A stretch of DNA of 64,000 nucleotides from Olavius algarvensis associated proteobacterium Delta 3 (GTDB lineage: Bacteria; Desulfobacterota; Desulfobacteria; Desulfobacterales; CAFBRK01): the NCBI GenBank assembly GCA_903231505.1, contig CAFBRK010000341.1, forward strand, positions 1 through 64,000. The letters run 5' to 3'. Of the stretch, positions 1 through 10,058 are shown one piece after another (positions within the stretch are counted from its first letter, which is position 1; each line of letters begins with the position of its first letter). The position numbers and the translations under genes were made by a program. The notes beneath the pieces were generated by a model that did not search any database, was not told the DNA's origin, and saw nothing but the letters and a program-made list of their open reading frames with translations.

Positions 1-45
1 GATCGCAATTAAATCATGCTCCCATGTTGGTTGAAAGAGCATGCG

Positions 46-1656
46 TCATGGAGCTAAAGACGGCTCGATAAAACCGGTTCGGGCAACAGCCCGGCAAGAT
101 GCGACCCCTCTGTTTCCATCGTCCAGATCCAAATGAAAGCGGACCGGCCCCCGCCAGTTTCCTTCCCCAAATCTGGTGTGCAGGGCACAAGCGGAATTAG
201 GGTCGGACCATGAGGTGGCGATGGCGACATGCCCCTTTGGGAAAGGCGTAACTTCAGCCTTAATGTGGTCCAAGGGAGCCAGGGCGGTTTCTTCTTCAAC
301 CAAATCGTCATTTTTTCCGTAACAAATCAGCCAAGGAATGCCCATTTCCTTTATCCGTTTCAGATTTAGCCTCTTTCCGAAAAGCTTGACGGGAAGCGTG
401 CCGTCGCTGGTAATGGGGATGTTGTAAGACTGAAAACTCATTTTAGTGATTTCCAAGGGCAGATCGTTACGCTCATTATTCAACCAGTAATTCAAGGCGG
501 CGGTGGTTTTACTGACCCGGGCGGACTTTCCCTTCTGCCGGGCAAACATCATCAAGTCCCTGTAAAATGATGGAATCGGCGCTTCTTGCTCGATGCTTTT
601 GATTTTGTAAACCCAGCCCATCAATTTGCCGTCTGCCACCTCATTGCCGTTGGGCAGGGTCTTGATACCATACGCCAGATCGTTGAACCGCGGGGGGAGG
701 GTGTTTAGGAACTCCGACAAACCTTTACTCCGGGTACCATCCATGGGGGCCACACAGGTAATAAAGGCGTCCACCAGACCATCGAGTTCCCCTGAAAGCA
801 GATCGCACAGACCGGAAAATCCGCCCTGACAATATCCGTTCAATGTCACCGGTTTCCCGTGACGTTTCATGATGGTTTCACAAAATAATCGGGTGTCCCT
901 GGCATCATCTTCACCAGTCATCACTTGTAGGGGTTCTGTGGTTTGGATATCCTTCAATATCCGTATATACGTGGGGATACCCTGGTTGGCAAAACAGTGG
1001 GCGTAACTTCGATTTTCGTCGGGTAAGAACCCTAAAATGTTGGCGCCCAGTACATAAGGCGGAAGGATCAATACTGGCTTCCCGTCTTTTTTTATCTCCA
1101 ATCCTTTGACTGTCGGCGCTATTTGATAGAGCAAAAATCGGTCTGTTTCCCCCGCCAGTGTATGCTCCCCCTTTTCGAAATGAAAACCATATTCGGGCTC
1201 AATGGCCTGAATGGCCTTTGGGTAAGCGTTTGCCACCAAATCCATTAAATAGGCCTGCCTCCTGGCAAAGGCCGCCCATGGTTCCCCGTTCTCATTCGAT
1301 GATGCGCTGCCAAGGGCGGCGATCAGCGCTCCCATTTCCATTTGACCGTAGCTGTTGATGGACCTGAGCCCGGAGAAAAATGCCCGGTTAAGCAAATCGA
1401 TATTGAAATCCTGCAATTTGAGGTAGGATAACATGCTGTCCAGCGGAGTTGAGGTCAGTAATTTTCCGCTTTCAACTTTCGTAAAATACCCGGTGGAAAT
1501 TAAATATGGCATCAAGAAGTCGCCGGTATATTTGGAAAGGCCGACGATATAGTTTTGGGATGCATTGATAAGTTGACACATTGCGGAGGCGTTCTTGCCG
1601 AATGTCTCGGTTAGGAATGCAACCCCATCAAATGATTTACCGTTTGTTGCCGTCAT
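46..1656 (-). CDS. PHA-synthase-like alpha/beta hydrolase
   Basis: 536 residues. A lipase-like box with cysteine as nucleophile, GYCQGG at about residues 274-279 (Cys276), is the hallmark of polyhydroxyalkanoate synthases and their relatives. It is followed by an Asp in YGKNDD (about 450) and a His in KGHVAIA (about 476), completing a Cys-Asp-His triad in an alpha/beta-hydrolase fold. The N-terminal 170 residues are helical and lack clear family motifs. The length exceeds class III PhaC (about 360) and is closer to class I (about 560-600), but the sequence around the box is divergent. No phaA, phaB or phasin gene is adjacent, so actual polymer synthesis is inferred only; an acyl-transfer or hydrolytic role is equally possible. 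Start is the ATG at 1656. Confidence 0.75.
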   Translation of the reverse strand: MTATNGKSFDGVAFLTETFGKNASAMCQLINASQNYIVGLSKYTGDFLMPYLISTGYFTKVESGKLLTSTPLDSMLSYLKLQDFNIDLLNRAFFSGLRSINSYGQMEMGALIAALGSASSNENGEPWAAFARRQAYLMDLVANAYPKAIQAIEPEYGFHFEKGEHTLAGETDRFLLYQIAPTVKGLEIKKDGKPVLILPPYVLGANILGFLPDENRSYAHCFANQGIPTYIRILKDIQTTEPLQVMTGEDDARDTRLFCETIMKRHGKPVTLNGYCQGGFSGLCDLLSGELDGLVDAFITCVAPMDGTRSKGLSEFLNTLPPRFNDLAYGIKTLPNGNEVADGKLMGWVYKIKSIEQEAPIPSFYRDLMMFARQKGKSARVSKTTAALNYWLNNERNDLPLEITKMSFQSYNIPITSDGTLPVKLFGKRLNLKRIKEMGIPWLICYGKNDDLVEEETALAPLDHIKAEVTPFPKGHVAIATSWSDPNSACALHTRFGEGNWRGPVRFHLDLDDGNRGVASCRAVARTGFIEPSLAP

Positions 1657-2340
1657 GGCTTTTCTCCCGCGTTGTCACGCGCTGCGTTTATTTAGATCTC
1701 AGCAATCACCCTCCCCCTTCTCTTTTCTGGGGAGAGAATCCCTCTGCAGGCTCGTGTTCATATGACCAAAGTGACTGTTCCACTGAGGGATTTTCCCCCA
1801 AAGCCGGGATTTCCCCTGCCTTTCACCCAGCTGAAGGGGACGCGCTCGCCGGTGCGGTTCAAAGCGGCGCATAATCATCTAAAATCAAAATTCATGCCAT
1901 ATGACTCAAATGAAGATATCTGTCTGATATTATATAATAATACAGTATATAGCGGTGTTGAAAGGAAGATCCCGTTTAGGGTATTTTATCCCCAATTATT
2001 CTATTTTATTATATATTTTTCATTCTTCCGGGAGCGGGAACCGAACTCCCAGGGTTTCCGGCCCTGGAAATTCATTTTCCTTCATTAGGACTGCCCCGGT
2101 GCCCGCTTCACTCATAACTATATAAATTCGTTGTTAATATTTCAAATGTCGATCTGAAACCGGCACTGTGTCGTACGGCAATCTTCGGCTGTTACCCCGG
2201 CCCGCTCAAGCGTCAAGGTATCCTCAGTGGATCACAATTGTCGGGGTTGAGAACAAGAGTGTGTGAATAAGAGCTAAAAGGGTCGCATCATCATAATTCA
2301 TTGCAACCCCTTTGTTTCATGTTACGACCATGGCGCCTGC
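1657..2340. other. Intergenic region without a convincing gene
   Basis: About 680 bases between two leftward genes. The 1760-1880 stretch is C-rich with short open frames that have no family features. At 2026-2110 there is a compact stem-rich segment with a T-arm-like sequence, but a complete tRNA cannot be folded from it. The rest is AT-rich and shows nothing recognisable. Confidence 0.5.
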
Positions 2341-3933
2341 TTACCACCAGATCACGACAATGGCCAGGGCCGAGGTCAGCAGAAGAATCGAAAGGACCCG
2401 GTAGTCCCGGTACCAGGGCTGCGTTTCGGACGCCATCAGCAGGGAGCGGAGAGACTGTCTTATCTGCCGATACCCGGACGTTTCAGCCGGCCGAGACGCA
2501 GGTTTCACAATGCTGACAATCACGAACATCATGCTATTGACCACGAACAGAATACCGCATGCATATAGATATTGGATCGATATCATACCGGCGACTTCAT
2601 TGCCGATCCAGCCGGCAATGCCCAGCGTGATCCCCACGGAAAGGGTAATGAACGCCGCTGTGGGTGAGCCCCGGCTCCAGAAGATACCGAAAAGAAATAC
2701 GGTAACCACAGGCGGTGTGACGTAGGATAATATGGACTGAAGATACTGCCACAAGGTCGGAAACCGTGTGATTTGGGGCGCCCACAATGCCGAAAGCACC
2801 ATAAATGCCATTGTGGCAACCCGCCCGATGCGCACCAGCGCCGACTGGGACAGATTCGGCCGGAATCCGGATACGAAATCCATTGTAAACAGCGTTGCCG
2901 CCGAGTTGTAAATCGCCTCCAGGCTCGAAAGAATCGCGGCGGCCAGTGCAGCCAGGATCAACCCCCTGAACCCAACGGGCAGCACGTCAAAGGCCAGCAA
3001 GGGAAACACCAGGTCAGGCCGATCCAGATCCGGATACAGCGCCGTTGCCATGACCCCCGGTAGAATCAGAATATACAGGTTGGGCAGTTTCAAGAACCCG
3101 GCAAAGATCGAGCCCCATCGGCCGTGGTCGAGGGATCGAGCCCCGAGGGCCCGCTGAATGACGAACTGATTGGTGCACCAGAAGTAAATGCCCACAATGA
3201 GAACCCCGGTGAAAATGCCGGGCCAGGGCATCACCGCATCTCCGGCCGGCTGCATGAGGTGTAGATGTTTTTCCGGAAGCGACGCCAGCAGGTCCTGCCA
3301 GGAAGGCAGCCGGTCAAGGGTCATCAGGAAGATCGCCGTGCCGCCCGCCAGAATGACAGTGGCCTGCACCGTGTCGTTGAGAACGACCGCCTCCAGTCCG
3401 CCAAACAATATGTAAACCCCGGCGATCGCGGCGGCGAGACTCACCGTTATCCAGAATGGGATCTGGGGAAAGAGAACCTGCATCACCATTGCCCCGGCAT
3501 ACAGAGCGGCGGCGGCATCGATGAAAATGTTGGCCAACATTAGAAAAGCGGAAAACAAGACCTTCGAGCGCCGGTCGTAGCGGCGTTCGAGAAACTGGGG
3601 TGCGGTATACACCCGCGACGCCAGATACGGCGGAAGCATAAACAGAACGAAAAATACCAGAATGACGGCAGGAAGCCACTCGTAATGGTAGACCGCGATA
3701 CCGTTGTGATATCCGCTGCCGGGCAGCCCCACGAAGGTGCTGCCGCTCATGTTCGAAACGTAAAAGGACAGCCCGATCATGAACCAGGGGATGTTGCGGC
3801 CGCCGAGGAAATAAGCCTCGGAATCGCCCCCTCGCATTTTACGGGCGGCATACCAGCCGAAGAGAATCCGGGTTCCGAGCACGTATGTGATCAGAATAGA
3901 CACGTCCAGGGAGGTAATGTTTAACTGGGGCAT
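2341..3933 (-). CDS. Sodium:solute symporter (SSS/SLC5 family)
   Basis: 530 residues and about 13 hydrophobic segments. The N-terminal half carries typical SSS-family sequence: YFLGGRNIPW after the first helix, SNMSGSTFVG (a sodium-site helix), and APQFLERRYDRRSK. This is an inner-membrane importer driven by the sodium gradient. The sequence is closest in feel to the SGLT/sugar and polyol branch, but the substrate cannot be assigned. It stands alone, with no catabolic neighbours. The ATG at 3933 fits the conserved N-terminus. A second, unrelated-looking SSS member lies at 23253-25037. Confidence 0.85.
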   Translation of the reverse strand: MPQLNITSLDVSILITYVLGTRILFGWYAARKMRGGDSEAYFLGGRNIPWFMIGLSFYVSNMSGSTFVGLPGSGYHNGIAVYHYEWLPAVILVFFVLFMLPPYLASRVYTAPQFLERRYDRRSKVLFSAFLMLANIFIDAAAALYAGAMVMQVLFPQIPFWITVSLAAAIAGVYILFGGLEAVVLNDTVQATVILAGGTAIFLMTLDRLPSWQDLLASLPEKHLHLMQPAGDAVMPWPGIFTGVLIVGIYFWCTNQFVIQRALGARSLDHGRWGSIFAGFLKLPNLYILILPGVMATALYPDLDRPDLVFPLLAFDVLPVGFRGLILAALAAAILSSLEAIYNSAATLFTMDFVSGFRPNLSQSALVRIGRVATMAFMVLSALWAPQITRFPTLWQYLQSILSYVTPPVVTVFLFGIFWSRGSPTAAFITLSVGITLGIAGWIGNEVAGMISIQYLYACGILFVVNSMMFVIVSIVKPASRPAETSGYRQIRQSLRSLLMASETQPWYRDYRVLSILLLTSALAIVVIWW

Positions 3934-4558
3934 CGGGTTTCCATCATTCAGGGGGCTGAAGGGGGCAAGCTGCCCCGTCTACACGCTCATCACCATGCGG
4001 GAATGTTCATTGCCTGGTTATAGGGATTACCAAACTATCGTTCCGAAACCAAACTCCCGCTCCGCTGGATACCGAAAACACCATTCTAAGAGAACTCCTT
4101 AAGGCAATTTGCAAATCACATCTTGCGCATTCTCTTCAGTGTGCTATAAATCTTCGTATCTGTTTGAATTTCAGCTGTTTAGACCATCTTCCGCCTGAAG
4201 CTCCTTCAGTCCGTCATCTATCGTTCTGATTTCATTTCTATCCTGTAGCAGCCTCTCTTTCAGGACCGTTTGAGATGAAAATTGTGGACCTTCTCACGGT
4301 AATTACAATACTTACCCGATCAATTTAAATCCCAGCGCAGGCTCGGAAATCAAGAAAACACGACCTTGTCTGATCATATCGCCGGATGAAATGAACCGGC
4401 ATATCCACCGGATAAAAACGGCACGCATTTTCAGAATCCCCGTAAGTTTTTACCCTTCCGAAATTTATGATATAATACCTTTTAAAAGTTCAACAAATTC
4501 AATCCGATACTCATACCCGAATTTATAATCGGGTTTTTCACGAACCGGGATTTCACCA
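3934..4558. promoter_or_regulatory. Divergent intergenic region with a likely -10 box for the rhomboid gene
   Basis: About 620 bases between divergent genes. TATAAT at 4471-4476 lies 83 bases before the rhomboid start; the -35 position is only weakly matched. A short GGGGCAAGCTGCCCC hairpin lies at 3964-3978. Nothing coding is supported. Confidence 0.35.
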
Positions 4559-6028
4559 ATGCTGATCATCCCCATCATTGGAAAAATCAGTCTTCGCAAC
4601 CCGCCGGCGCTCACGATTTTATTGATGCTGATCAATGTGGTGATCTACTTCGGCCTGCAATTCGGCGACATGGCGAAGTCCATGTCCGCACAGCAGTTTT
4701 ACTTCGAATCCGGGCTGGTGGAGATCGAGCTGCCCCGCTATCTGGCCTTCACGGAGGGCCATGCATATACGGACGAGGATTTGGCGGCCCTCGAAAACTT
4801 GGAGGAGGCGGCCCTTCATGACCTGCTGGGCCGGTCCATCCGAGACGGCCGGTTCCAGCGTGCGCTGGACAACGACCAAATCATCCGGCCGGACGACCCG
4901 GCCTACGCAGAATGGAAACCGGTCCGGGCCGAGTTCCGGAAGCGATACGAATCTTCCGTCTCCGTGAAATGGGGATTTCGGCCCATCTATCATCGACCGG
5001 CAACCGCCTTCACTTACATGTTCCTGCACGGCGGTCTGGGGCACCTGATCGGCAACATGGTGTTTCTCTGGTTGGTGGGGTGCATCCTGGAATACGGGGC
5101 CGGCCGGGTGTCCTACCTGATTATTTACCTTCTCGGCGGCTTGACGGCCGTCGGGCTGTTTTACGCCATCAATTACACATCAGCCCTTCCGCTGGTGGGG
5201 GCATCGGGCTCCATCGCGGCGCTCATGGGGGCCCTTGCCGTATTGTTCGGAAAAGAAAAAATCCGTATCTTCTTTACGGTCGGCTTCTATTTCAACACCT
5301 TCAGGATCATGGCCATCTACCTGCTGCCTTTATGGATGGGCAACGAGCTGTTTCAGCTGTTTTTCGGCGGAGCCAGCCATGTTGCCTACACGGCGCATAT
5401 CGGCGGCCTCATCGGCGGTGCGGGGTTGGCCTTTCTTCACAGGCGTTTCTGGCGGGAAACCAACACGGAAGTGCTGGGCGATGACGAGGAAGACACCACA
5501 TCTCCGGTATTGGAAGAGGCCATGACCCACATGTCCAAACTGGAATTCGGGCCGGCCCGCCGCCTGCTGGTGGCACTTCAAGAGGAAGAGCCGGACAATC
5601 CCGAGATACTGCGTCTTTTATTTGGCATCGACCGCCACTATCCCGAACGGCCCCAGATCCATCAGACCTCAGTTGCCTACATGAAACATCTTTCCCAGGA
5701 CATCGATGACAGGGACGAACTCATCAAGACGTACGACCGCTACATGAGCGCCGTCAAAACGCCGAAACTTCCGCCGGTCTTGTTTCTGGGGCTCTGCAGG
5801 GCATTGACCGCCAGTGGAAGACCCAAGGATGCCCAGCGCATTCTGGGCATGCTGCTCAAAAACAAGCCCGACATGCCCGGCCTCCCCACCGCCTGTCTCA
5901 GACTGGCGGATGCCTGGAAACAGGCCGGCAACGCCGACCTGGTGAAACGTTGCCGGCTGGTCATTCTGAAACGGTTTCCCAAGTCTCCTGAGGCGGCCGA
6001 ACTGCGGGAGGCATTGCAGCAAGGATAA
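4559..6028 (+). CDS. Rhomboid intramembrane serine protease with C-terminal helical repeats
   Basis: 489 residues. The rhomboid core contains HGGLGHLIGN (His157, His162, Asn166), GASGS (catalytic Ser216) and HIGGLIGG (His280), so the Ser-His dyad and the oxyanion residues are present. A soluble insert of about 100 residues (roughly 45-150) sits between the first membrane helix and the core. From about residue 315 the protein is soluble and helical, with TPR-like spacing. Rhomboids cleave membrane proteins within or near the bilayer; the substrate is unknown. The convergent neighbour at 6127-7563 also ends in a TPR-like tail, which may mean the pair works together. The ATG at 4559 follows CGGGA at a suitable distance. 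Confidence 0.9.
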   Translation: MLIIPIIGKISLRNPPALTILLMLINVVIYFGLQFGDMAKSMSAQQFYFESGLVEIELPRYLAFTEGHAYTDEDLAALENLEEAALHDLLGRSIRDGRFQRALDNDQIIRPDDPAYAEWKPVRAEFRKRYESSVSVKWGFRPIYHRPATAFTYMFLHGGLGHLIGNMVFLWLVGCILEYGAGRVSYLIIYLLGGLTAVGLFYAINYTSALPLVGASGSIAALMGALAVLFGKEKIRIFFTVGFYFNTFRIMAIYLLPLWMGNELFQLFFGGASHVAYTAHIGGLIGGAGLAFLHRRFWRETNTEVLGDDEEDTTSPVLEEAMTHMSKLEFGPARRLLVALQEEEPDNPEILRLLFGIDRHYPERPQIHQTSVAYMKHLSQDIDDRDELIKTYDRYMSAVKTPKLPPVLFLGLCRALTASGRPKDAQRILGMLLKNKPDMPGLPTACLRLADAWKQAGNADLVKRCRLVILKRFPKSPEAAELREALQQG

Positions 6029-6126
6029 CGGTCCATGGGCAGACGGTAACGGTGTGTTTACCAAAACCGGTATCGTCTTCCTGACCGGAAAATCGCGCGG
6101 ATGTCGCTATCACTTTATCTACCGTT

Positions 6127-7563
6127 TTAAAGGTGCGTCTTATACGCCCGCATCTGGTCGATGATGGTGCTTTCGGGGTATTTGAGAATAGCGTCTTCGA
6201 GAATGGCGTTGGCCTTTCCAGGCTCTAACATCCGGTCGTTCAAAATCTGAGCCATGCGGAAATGGGCCTTGGGGATAAGCGCCAACTGCTTATCCTCGTC
6301 GATGATCTCTTGAAGCACGCCGAGAGCTTCCTGGTCTTTACCCTTTTCGTTCAACCAGCCGGCAATTTTGAATCGGGTCTCCGCCGGCAGCGACCCCCCT
6401 TTCTTCTTGAACAGCGGCGAGAGATACAGGGCCAATGCCTCGCTCTTCTGGTTTTCTCCGGCCAATATGCCGAGATGAACGGAAAGATGGGCGACCAGCA
6501 ACTTGCTACGTTTTTTCAGTTTCAACATCTTCAGGTACAACTGTGACAACTCCATCGATTTCATCGTCTGGTTCTGGAGGAACGCCTGGATATGATCGAT
6601 GGCGTCCTCGACCTCCCCGCTGCGCAGCATCAGGGACACATCCTTCAGCGCTTTGTCATCTCCGCCAGTGGCGACCGGCTGGCCTGCCGATGCTTCAGAC
6701 TCTATGAAGTCCTCCTGATCGATGGTATACCCGATCTCCATATGATACTGCATCAGAACGTAGCCCATCATGTGGTAGGAGATCAGCATGTAGTAAAATT
6801 TGGCGGCTGTGGACAGCAGCGGCATCACACCGGCGGGAACCACGGAGGCGATCTGGCCGGCCAGCGCCTGGGGAGCGCCGCCGAGCAAAATCAGAAAAAG
6901 ATACATCAGCATGTAACCCCAACCGATGCGCAAGGCCAACGGGATAAATAACATCGGATTGACCGCCTGAATCAGGCTGCCCGTTGTCACGAGAAGGATT
7001 ACCATTGCCGGCAATCCCAGCAGGGCCACCACGAAGACAATGATGCCGAAGAATATCCCCAACTTGGATACCGTGAACAATAATGCCACACCGATGATCA
7101 CGTATATCCCCACCTGTTTCAGCACCAGTCCAAAATCATCCGACAGGGTGGATTGGTTCAGCGGCGGTGGATTCAGATTTCCCTGGGCGGTTTGTTTGAG
7201 CGCCGCAAACGAATACAGGAGCATCATACAGTAGCTCATCAACATGAGAAGCAGGCTGAAAAGACCGGGGGTGAGCATCCCTATGGTGGTGATGGCACAA
7301 AATACGCCCAGCAGAATCAGCGGCCGCGGATGCAGCGGATAGGCGAAAAAGCGTGGCAGGCGCTTCCAGAAGGGGTCGATAATATTGCCCGCACCCAGCC
7401 AGCGGGCTTCCTTATTGCATTTCGAACAGAAATAGAGAAACTGGTCCGGAAACTGGTATCCCTTCTCACGGCGATCGATGCATTCCGGGCAGATGGTATC
7501 CAGACAGTTACCACACTGCCAGTGGGCGGGCTGGGTGGGATGGTTTTTACAGGAAACCGTCAT
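6127..7563 (-). CDS. Zinc-finger / multi-helix membrane / TPR-like protein
   Basis: 478 residues from the ATG at 7563, preceded by GGAAAGG. That start leaves a 16-base gap after the upstream gene; an in-frame start at 7734 would overlap that gene. Residues 1-55 contain a B-box-like zinc finger (CxxH, then CxxC, CxxC and another CxxC). Residues about 80-290 hold five or six hydrophobic helices resembling Yip1/DUF4013-type domains. The C-terminal 150 residues are soluble helical repeats ending in a TPR-like unit. Function is unknown; the architecture suggests a membrane scaffold or transporter-like protein that recruits partners through zinc-finger and repeat parts. Confidence 0.7.
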   Translation of the reverse strand: MTVSCKNHPTQPAHWQCGNCLDTICPECIDRREKGYQFPDQFLYFCSKCNKEARWLGAGNIIDPFWKRLPRFFAYPLHPRPLILLGVFCAITTIGMLTPGLFSLLLMLMSYCMMLLYSFAALKQTAQGNLNPPPLNQSTLSDDFGLVLKQVGIYVIIGVALLFTVSKLGIFFGIIVFVVALLGLPAMVILLVTTGSLIQAVNPMLFIPLALRIGWGYMLMYLFLILLGGAPQALAGQIASVVPAGVMPLLSTAAKFYYMLISYHMMGYVLMQYHMEIGYTIDQEDFIESEASAGQPVATGGDDKALKDVSLMLRSGEVEDAIDHIQAFLQNQTMKSMELSQLYLKMLKLKKRSKLLVAHLSVHLGILAGENQKSEALALYLSPLFKKKGGSLPAETRFKIAGWLNEKGKDQEALGVLQEIIDEDKQLALIPKAHFRMAQILNDRMLEPGKANAILEDAILKYPESTIIDQMRAYKTHL

Positions 7564-7579
7564 GGGATCATGCCTTTCC

Positions 7580-9063
7580 TCAGGCGCCGGCCTCTTGGGC
7601 GATACTCCCGAAGGACGCCTGCGTATCGGGCGAATCCTCAGTCTGTTTTGGTCGCTGCGGCCGAAGACGGAACACATACCAGTATGCATAGGCGGCACCG
7701 ACTGCCAGAGCGGGGAGCACGACAAATCGTGCACCTTCCAGATCCAACGCTCTCAATACATATTCCTGCACGAACTGAACGCCGGCGATGGCCACAAGTG
7801 GCCCCAAGCCTGTCCCCATGGCACCAATGACCAGGATGCATAACAGGAATACGCTCTCGTGGAGACCGAACATTGGCGGGCTTAAAAAGCCCAGCTGATG
7901 CGCATACAGACTTCCGGCGAAACCGCCCAGGAAACCGGAGATGGTAAATGCGAAAACCCGGAGTAGATAAGTGTGAAAAGTGAAGTGGCGCGCTCTTCTC
8001 GAACTTCGACCATTTTCCGTCCAATTCGGGATCTCGATAGAAATTCATAAAGTAAAATCGCAATTACGGTGGCGGCTATGGTGATGTAGTAAACCAGTTG
8101 GGGGTTGCGTCCGGATACCACCAACCCACGCGGCCCGCCTGTGAACGATTCGAAAGAGATCGCTAACGGGACGATCATTCCGGAAAAAATAACCGTCAGA
8201 ATACCCAGATGGTAGTTGCTCAAAAATGAAAAGAGGCCCAGAAGCAACGCCACTGAAGCCGCCGCGATCCCGGCCATGGCAAAAGTGTGGGGCAGGCTGT
8301 AACCGAATTTCGTATTGACGATCCCGGCAGTAAATGCGCCGATACCGAACATGGCCCATTGGGACGCACAGACCTGGCCGCACAGCCCGGTAAGGATATT
8401 CAGTCCATAAATGGTGATGGCATACATTCCGATCATAACGATGTTAAACTGAACGTAATTGGAAGTAAATTTCGGAGAGATTATCAGAAAAACCAGAAGC
8501 ACCGCGATCGTGATCCAGCGGATGGTGCCATTGCCCTTCCGGTATCCTTCCGGTGGGGTGATGTTTTTCACGGGGAACTTGGCCAGCATGCTGATCAGCA
8601 AAAACAGCGGCAACAGCTTGATGTACTGCAATCCCCACCCGTACTTGGGCATCTGAAGCACTGTCTGCCAGCCAACCTCTATGATCAGCACATGAACCGA
8701 TATCAGTAAAGCGCCGAGAACGAGCGCGGGAAGCCATTTGAGGTTGCGCTGGGCCAAAACATCGAGAGCCGATCCGGCCAGGAAACAGATCCCGACAACA
8801 ATCCAGGGTGCGAGATATGAGGACAGCCGATTGACGTAGTGATTGAAGGCTTCCGAAATCGGCATTCCCACGCTGGTGAAAATTTTGACGACGATGATCG
8901 CATCTGAAGCGAACGCCACCATCAATACCAGCAGCGCCGGGATCCAATGTACGGACCTGTACAGCGCACAGGTGCCCCAAAAGATCATGGCCACCAAGGC
9001 CAACGCCATCAATTCCGGAACCTGGCCCGGGCCTCTGAGTAGAAATTCACATAAAGCGGTCAT
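7580..9063 (-). pseudogene. LivM-type branched-chain amino acid ABC permease, frameshifted
   Basis: Two overlapping frames form one protein. The upstream frame (start 9063) has about 170 residues of extra membrane helices, then a LivM core: LNILTGLCGQVCASQWAMFG and SRIGRKMVEVREE. The reading continues in another frame as VFAFTISGFLGGFAGSLYAH and GLHESVFLLCILVIG, ending at 7580. Adding one base to the AAAA run at 7976-7979 (T-run on the coding strand) restores one frame of about 490 residues. LivM is an inner-membrane subunit of LIV-I type importers. No LivH, LivG, LivF or binding protein is nearby, so even if intact it is an orphan. The N-terminal extension is unusual for LivM. Confidence 0.75.
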
Positions 9064-9461
9064 CCGTATTCTCCAATTATGCCCTCATTCGACCATGTAT
9101 TGGAGCATTCAACCACAGCATCGTATGATGCCGTCAGCTTTTTCAAACCACTTGTCAGGCTTCGGATCATATGCTCAACACACCATACATTTTACTCGGA
9201 ATTTGGGGGTGTGTCAAAAACGCTAGGCTTCAGTCAAGAGAAGAGAAGGGGTGGCTGTATCCGGGTCGGACCAGCCTTAAACGATGGGGAGGGGCCGTGG
9301 GAATAAAAAAGGGTCGCCCATTCAAGGGGTGTCAACGTAGAAATACCTCTCCACTTCTAAAACGTTATAGGGCATTTCAGGCTTATAAGCTCAGGGGTGT
9401 CTTACTCGGTTTTAGTATCGAGCAGAGTAAAGATCGAGGCGAGAAATCAGTTAATCATGAC
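9064..9461. other. Intergenic region, no gene seen
   Basis: About 400 bases between two leftward genes. Short open frames on the plus strand lack ribosome-binding sites and recognisable motifs. No strong hairpin or promoter was identified. Confidence 0.4.
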
Positions 9462-9683
9462 TTATCGGTTTTTTGGGGATTCTCGATGTTTCCGAATTAG
9501 AAGGGTTATCTCTCTGACAAAAAGGATTACGAAAATCAAAAAGAAAAATGCCATTAATCCTTTTGTCGGATATGAGACGCTGTCGTATCGATTGGAAAAC
9601 AGGTACCCTGCCACTTCAATTCCAAAGAATATCAGCAGAAACAGCAGAGCAGCTACTTTTCCCCAAGAACTCCTGTAATTCAT
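9462..9683 (-). CDS. Small two-helix membrane protein, unknown
   Basis: 73 residues from the ATG at 9683 (a TTG three codons upstream is also possible). Two hydrophobic segments (about residues 10-27 and 44-62) are separated by a short polar loop, and the C-terminus is basic. No family recognised and no clear Shine-Dalgarno sequence, so it may not be a real gene. Confidence 0.4.
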   Translation of the reverse strand: MNYRSSWGKVAALLFLLIFFGIEVAGYLFSNRYDSVSYPTKGLMAFFFLIFVILFVREITLLIRKHRESPKNR

Positions 9684-9801
9684 GATGACCAAGGGTTTCA
9701 GTTTGTCAATAGGCTATGGATCGTTTTCCAAACAGTTGGCGAGCATTTTCAGCCCGACCTGCGAGGCCGTCACGGGCCCGAAACGTTTTTGAGATACGCT
9801 C

Positions 9802-9839
9802 AAAAAATAGGCCGAGGCGATTTGCCTCGGCCTATTTTT
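9802..9839. terminator. Bidirectional rho-independent terminator
   Basis: A/T-flanked perfect stem: AATAGGCCGAGGC, loop GATTT, GCCTCGGCCTATT, with A and T runs on both sides. The stem core matches the hairpin next to tRNA-Pro at 18672-18695, which marks it as an old copy of the tRNA-Pro downstream terminator. Confidence 0.8.
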
Positions 9840-9846
9840 GCGGATG

Positions 9847-9871
9847 TGGTCGAGACGACTGGATTTGGACC
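9847..9871 (-). repeat. Degenerate copy of the tRNA-Pro 3' end (old attachment site)
   Basis: TGGTCGAGACGACTGGATTT followed by GGACC matches the tRNA-Pro 3' end at 18713 onward with two substitutions. It follows the terminator at 9802-9839 in the same relative order as at the intact tRNA. It is best read as the outer junction of an earlier insertion. Confidence 0.65.
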
Positions 9872-10058
9872 CTGAAATAATCAATAGGTAGAAAACAAAT
9901 AAAAACATACTCAATTTAAAAGGCCACGGTGTCAAGGCCGGATTCTATAGCTTGTTGAAATAGTTGATCCAGCAAGCAACATTGGCTGTTGTTTTGTACT
10001 GTCCTGGCTGCATATTTGCCTACGAATCTCATATCGCATGATGCCGCCATGAGGCGGT

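Noticed and set aside
2026..2110. tRNA-like segment on the minus strand (CCAGGG...CCCTGG stem, GGGAGTTCGGTTCCC arm, CCGGGAG)
   Set aside because: A T-arm-like hairpin is present, but no acceptor, D or anticodon arms pair consistently and no anticodon can be assigned; it does not fit tRNA-Sec either. Left as an unexplained stem-rich segment.
7153..7830. 225-residue plus-strand frame opposite the zinc-finger/membrane protein gene
   Set aside because: Overlaps two supported leftward genes and shows no family motif or ribosome-binding site.
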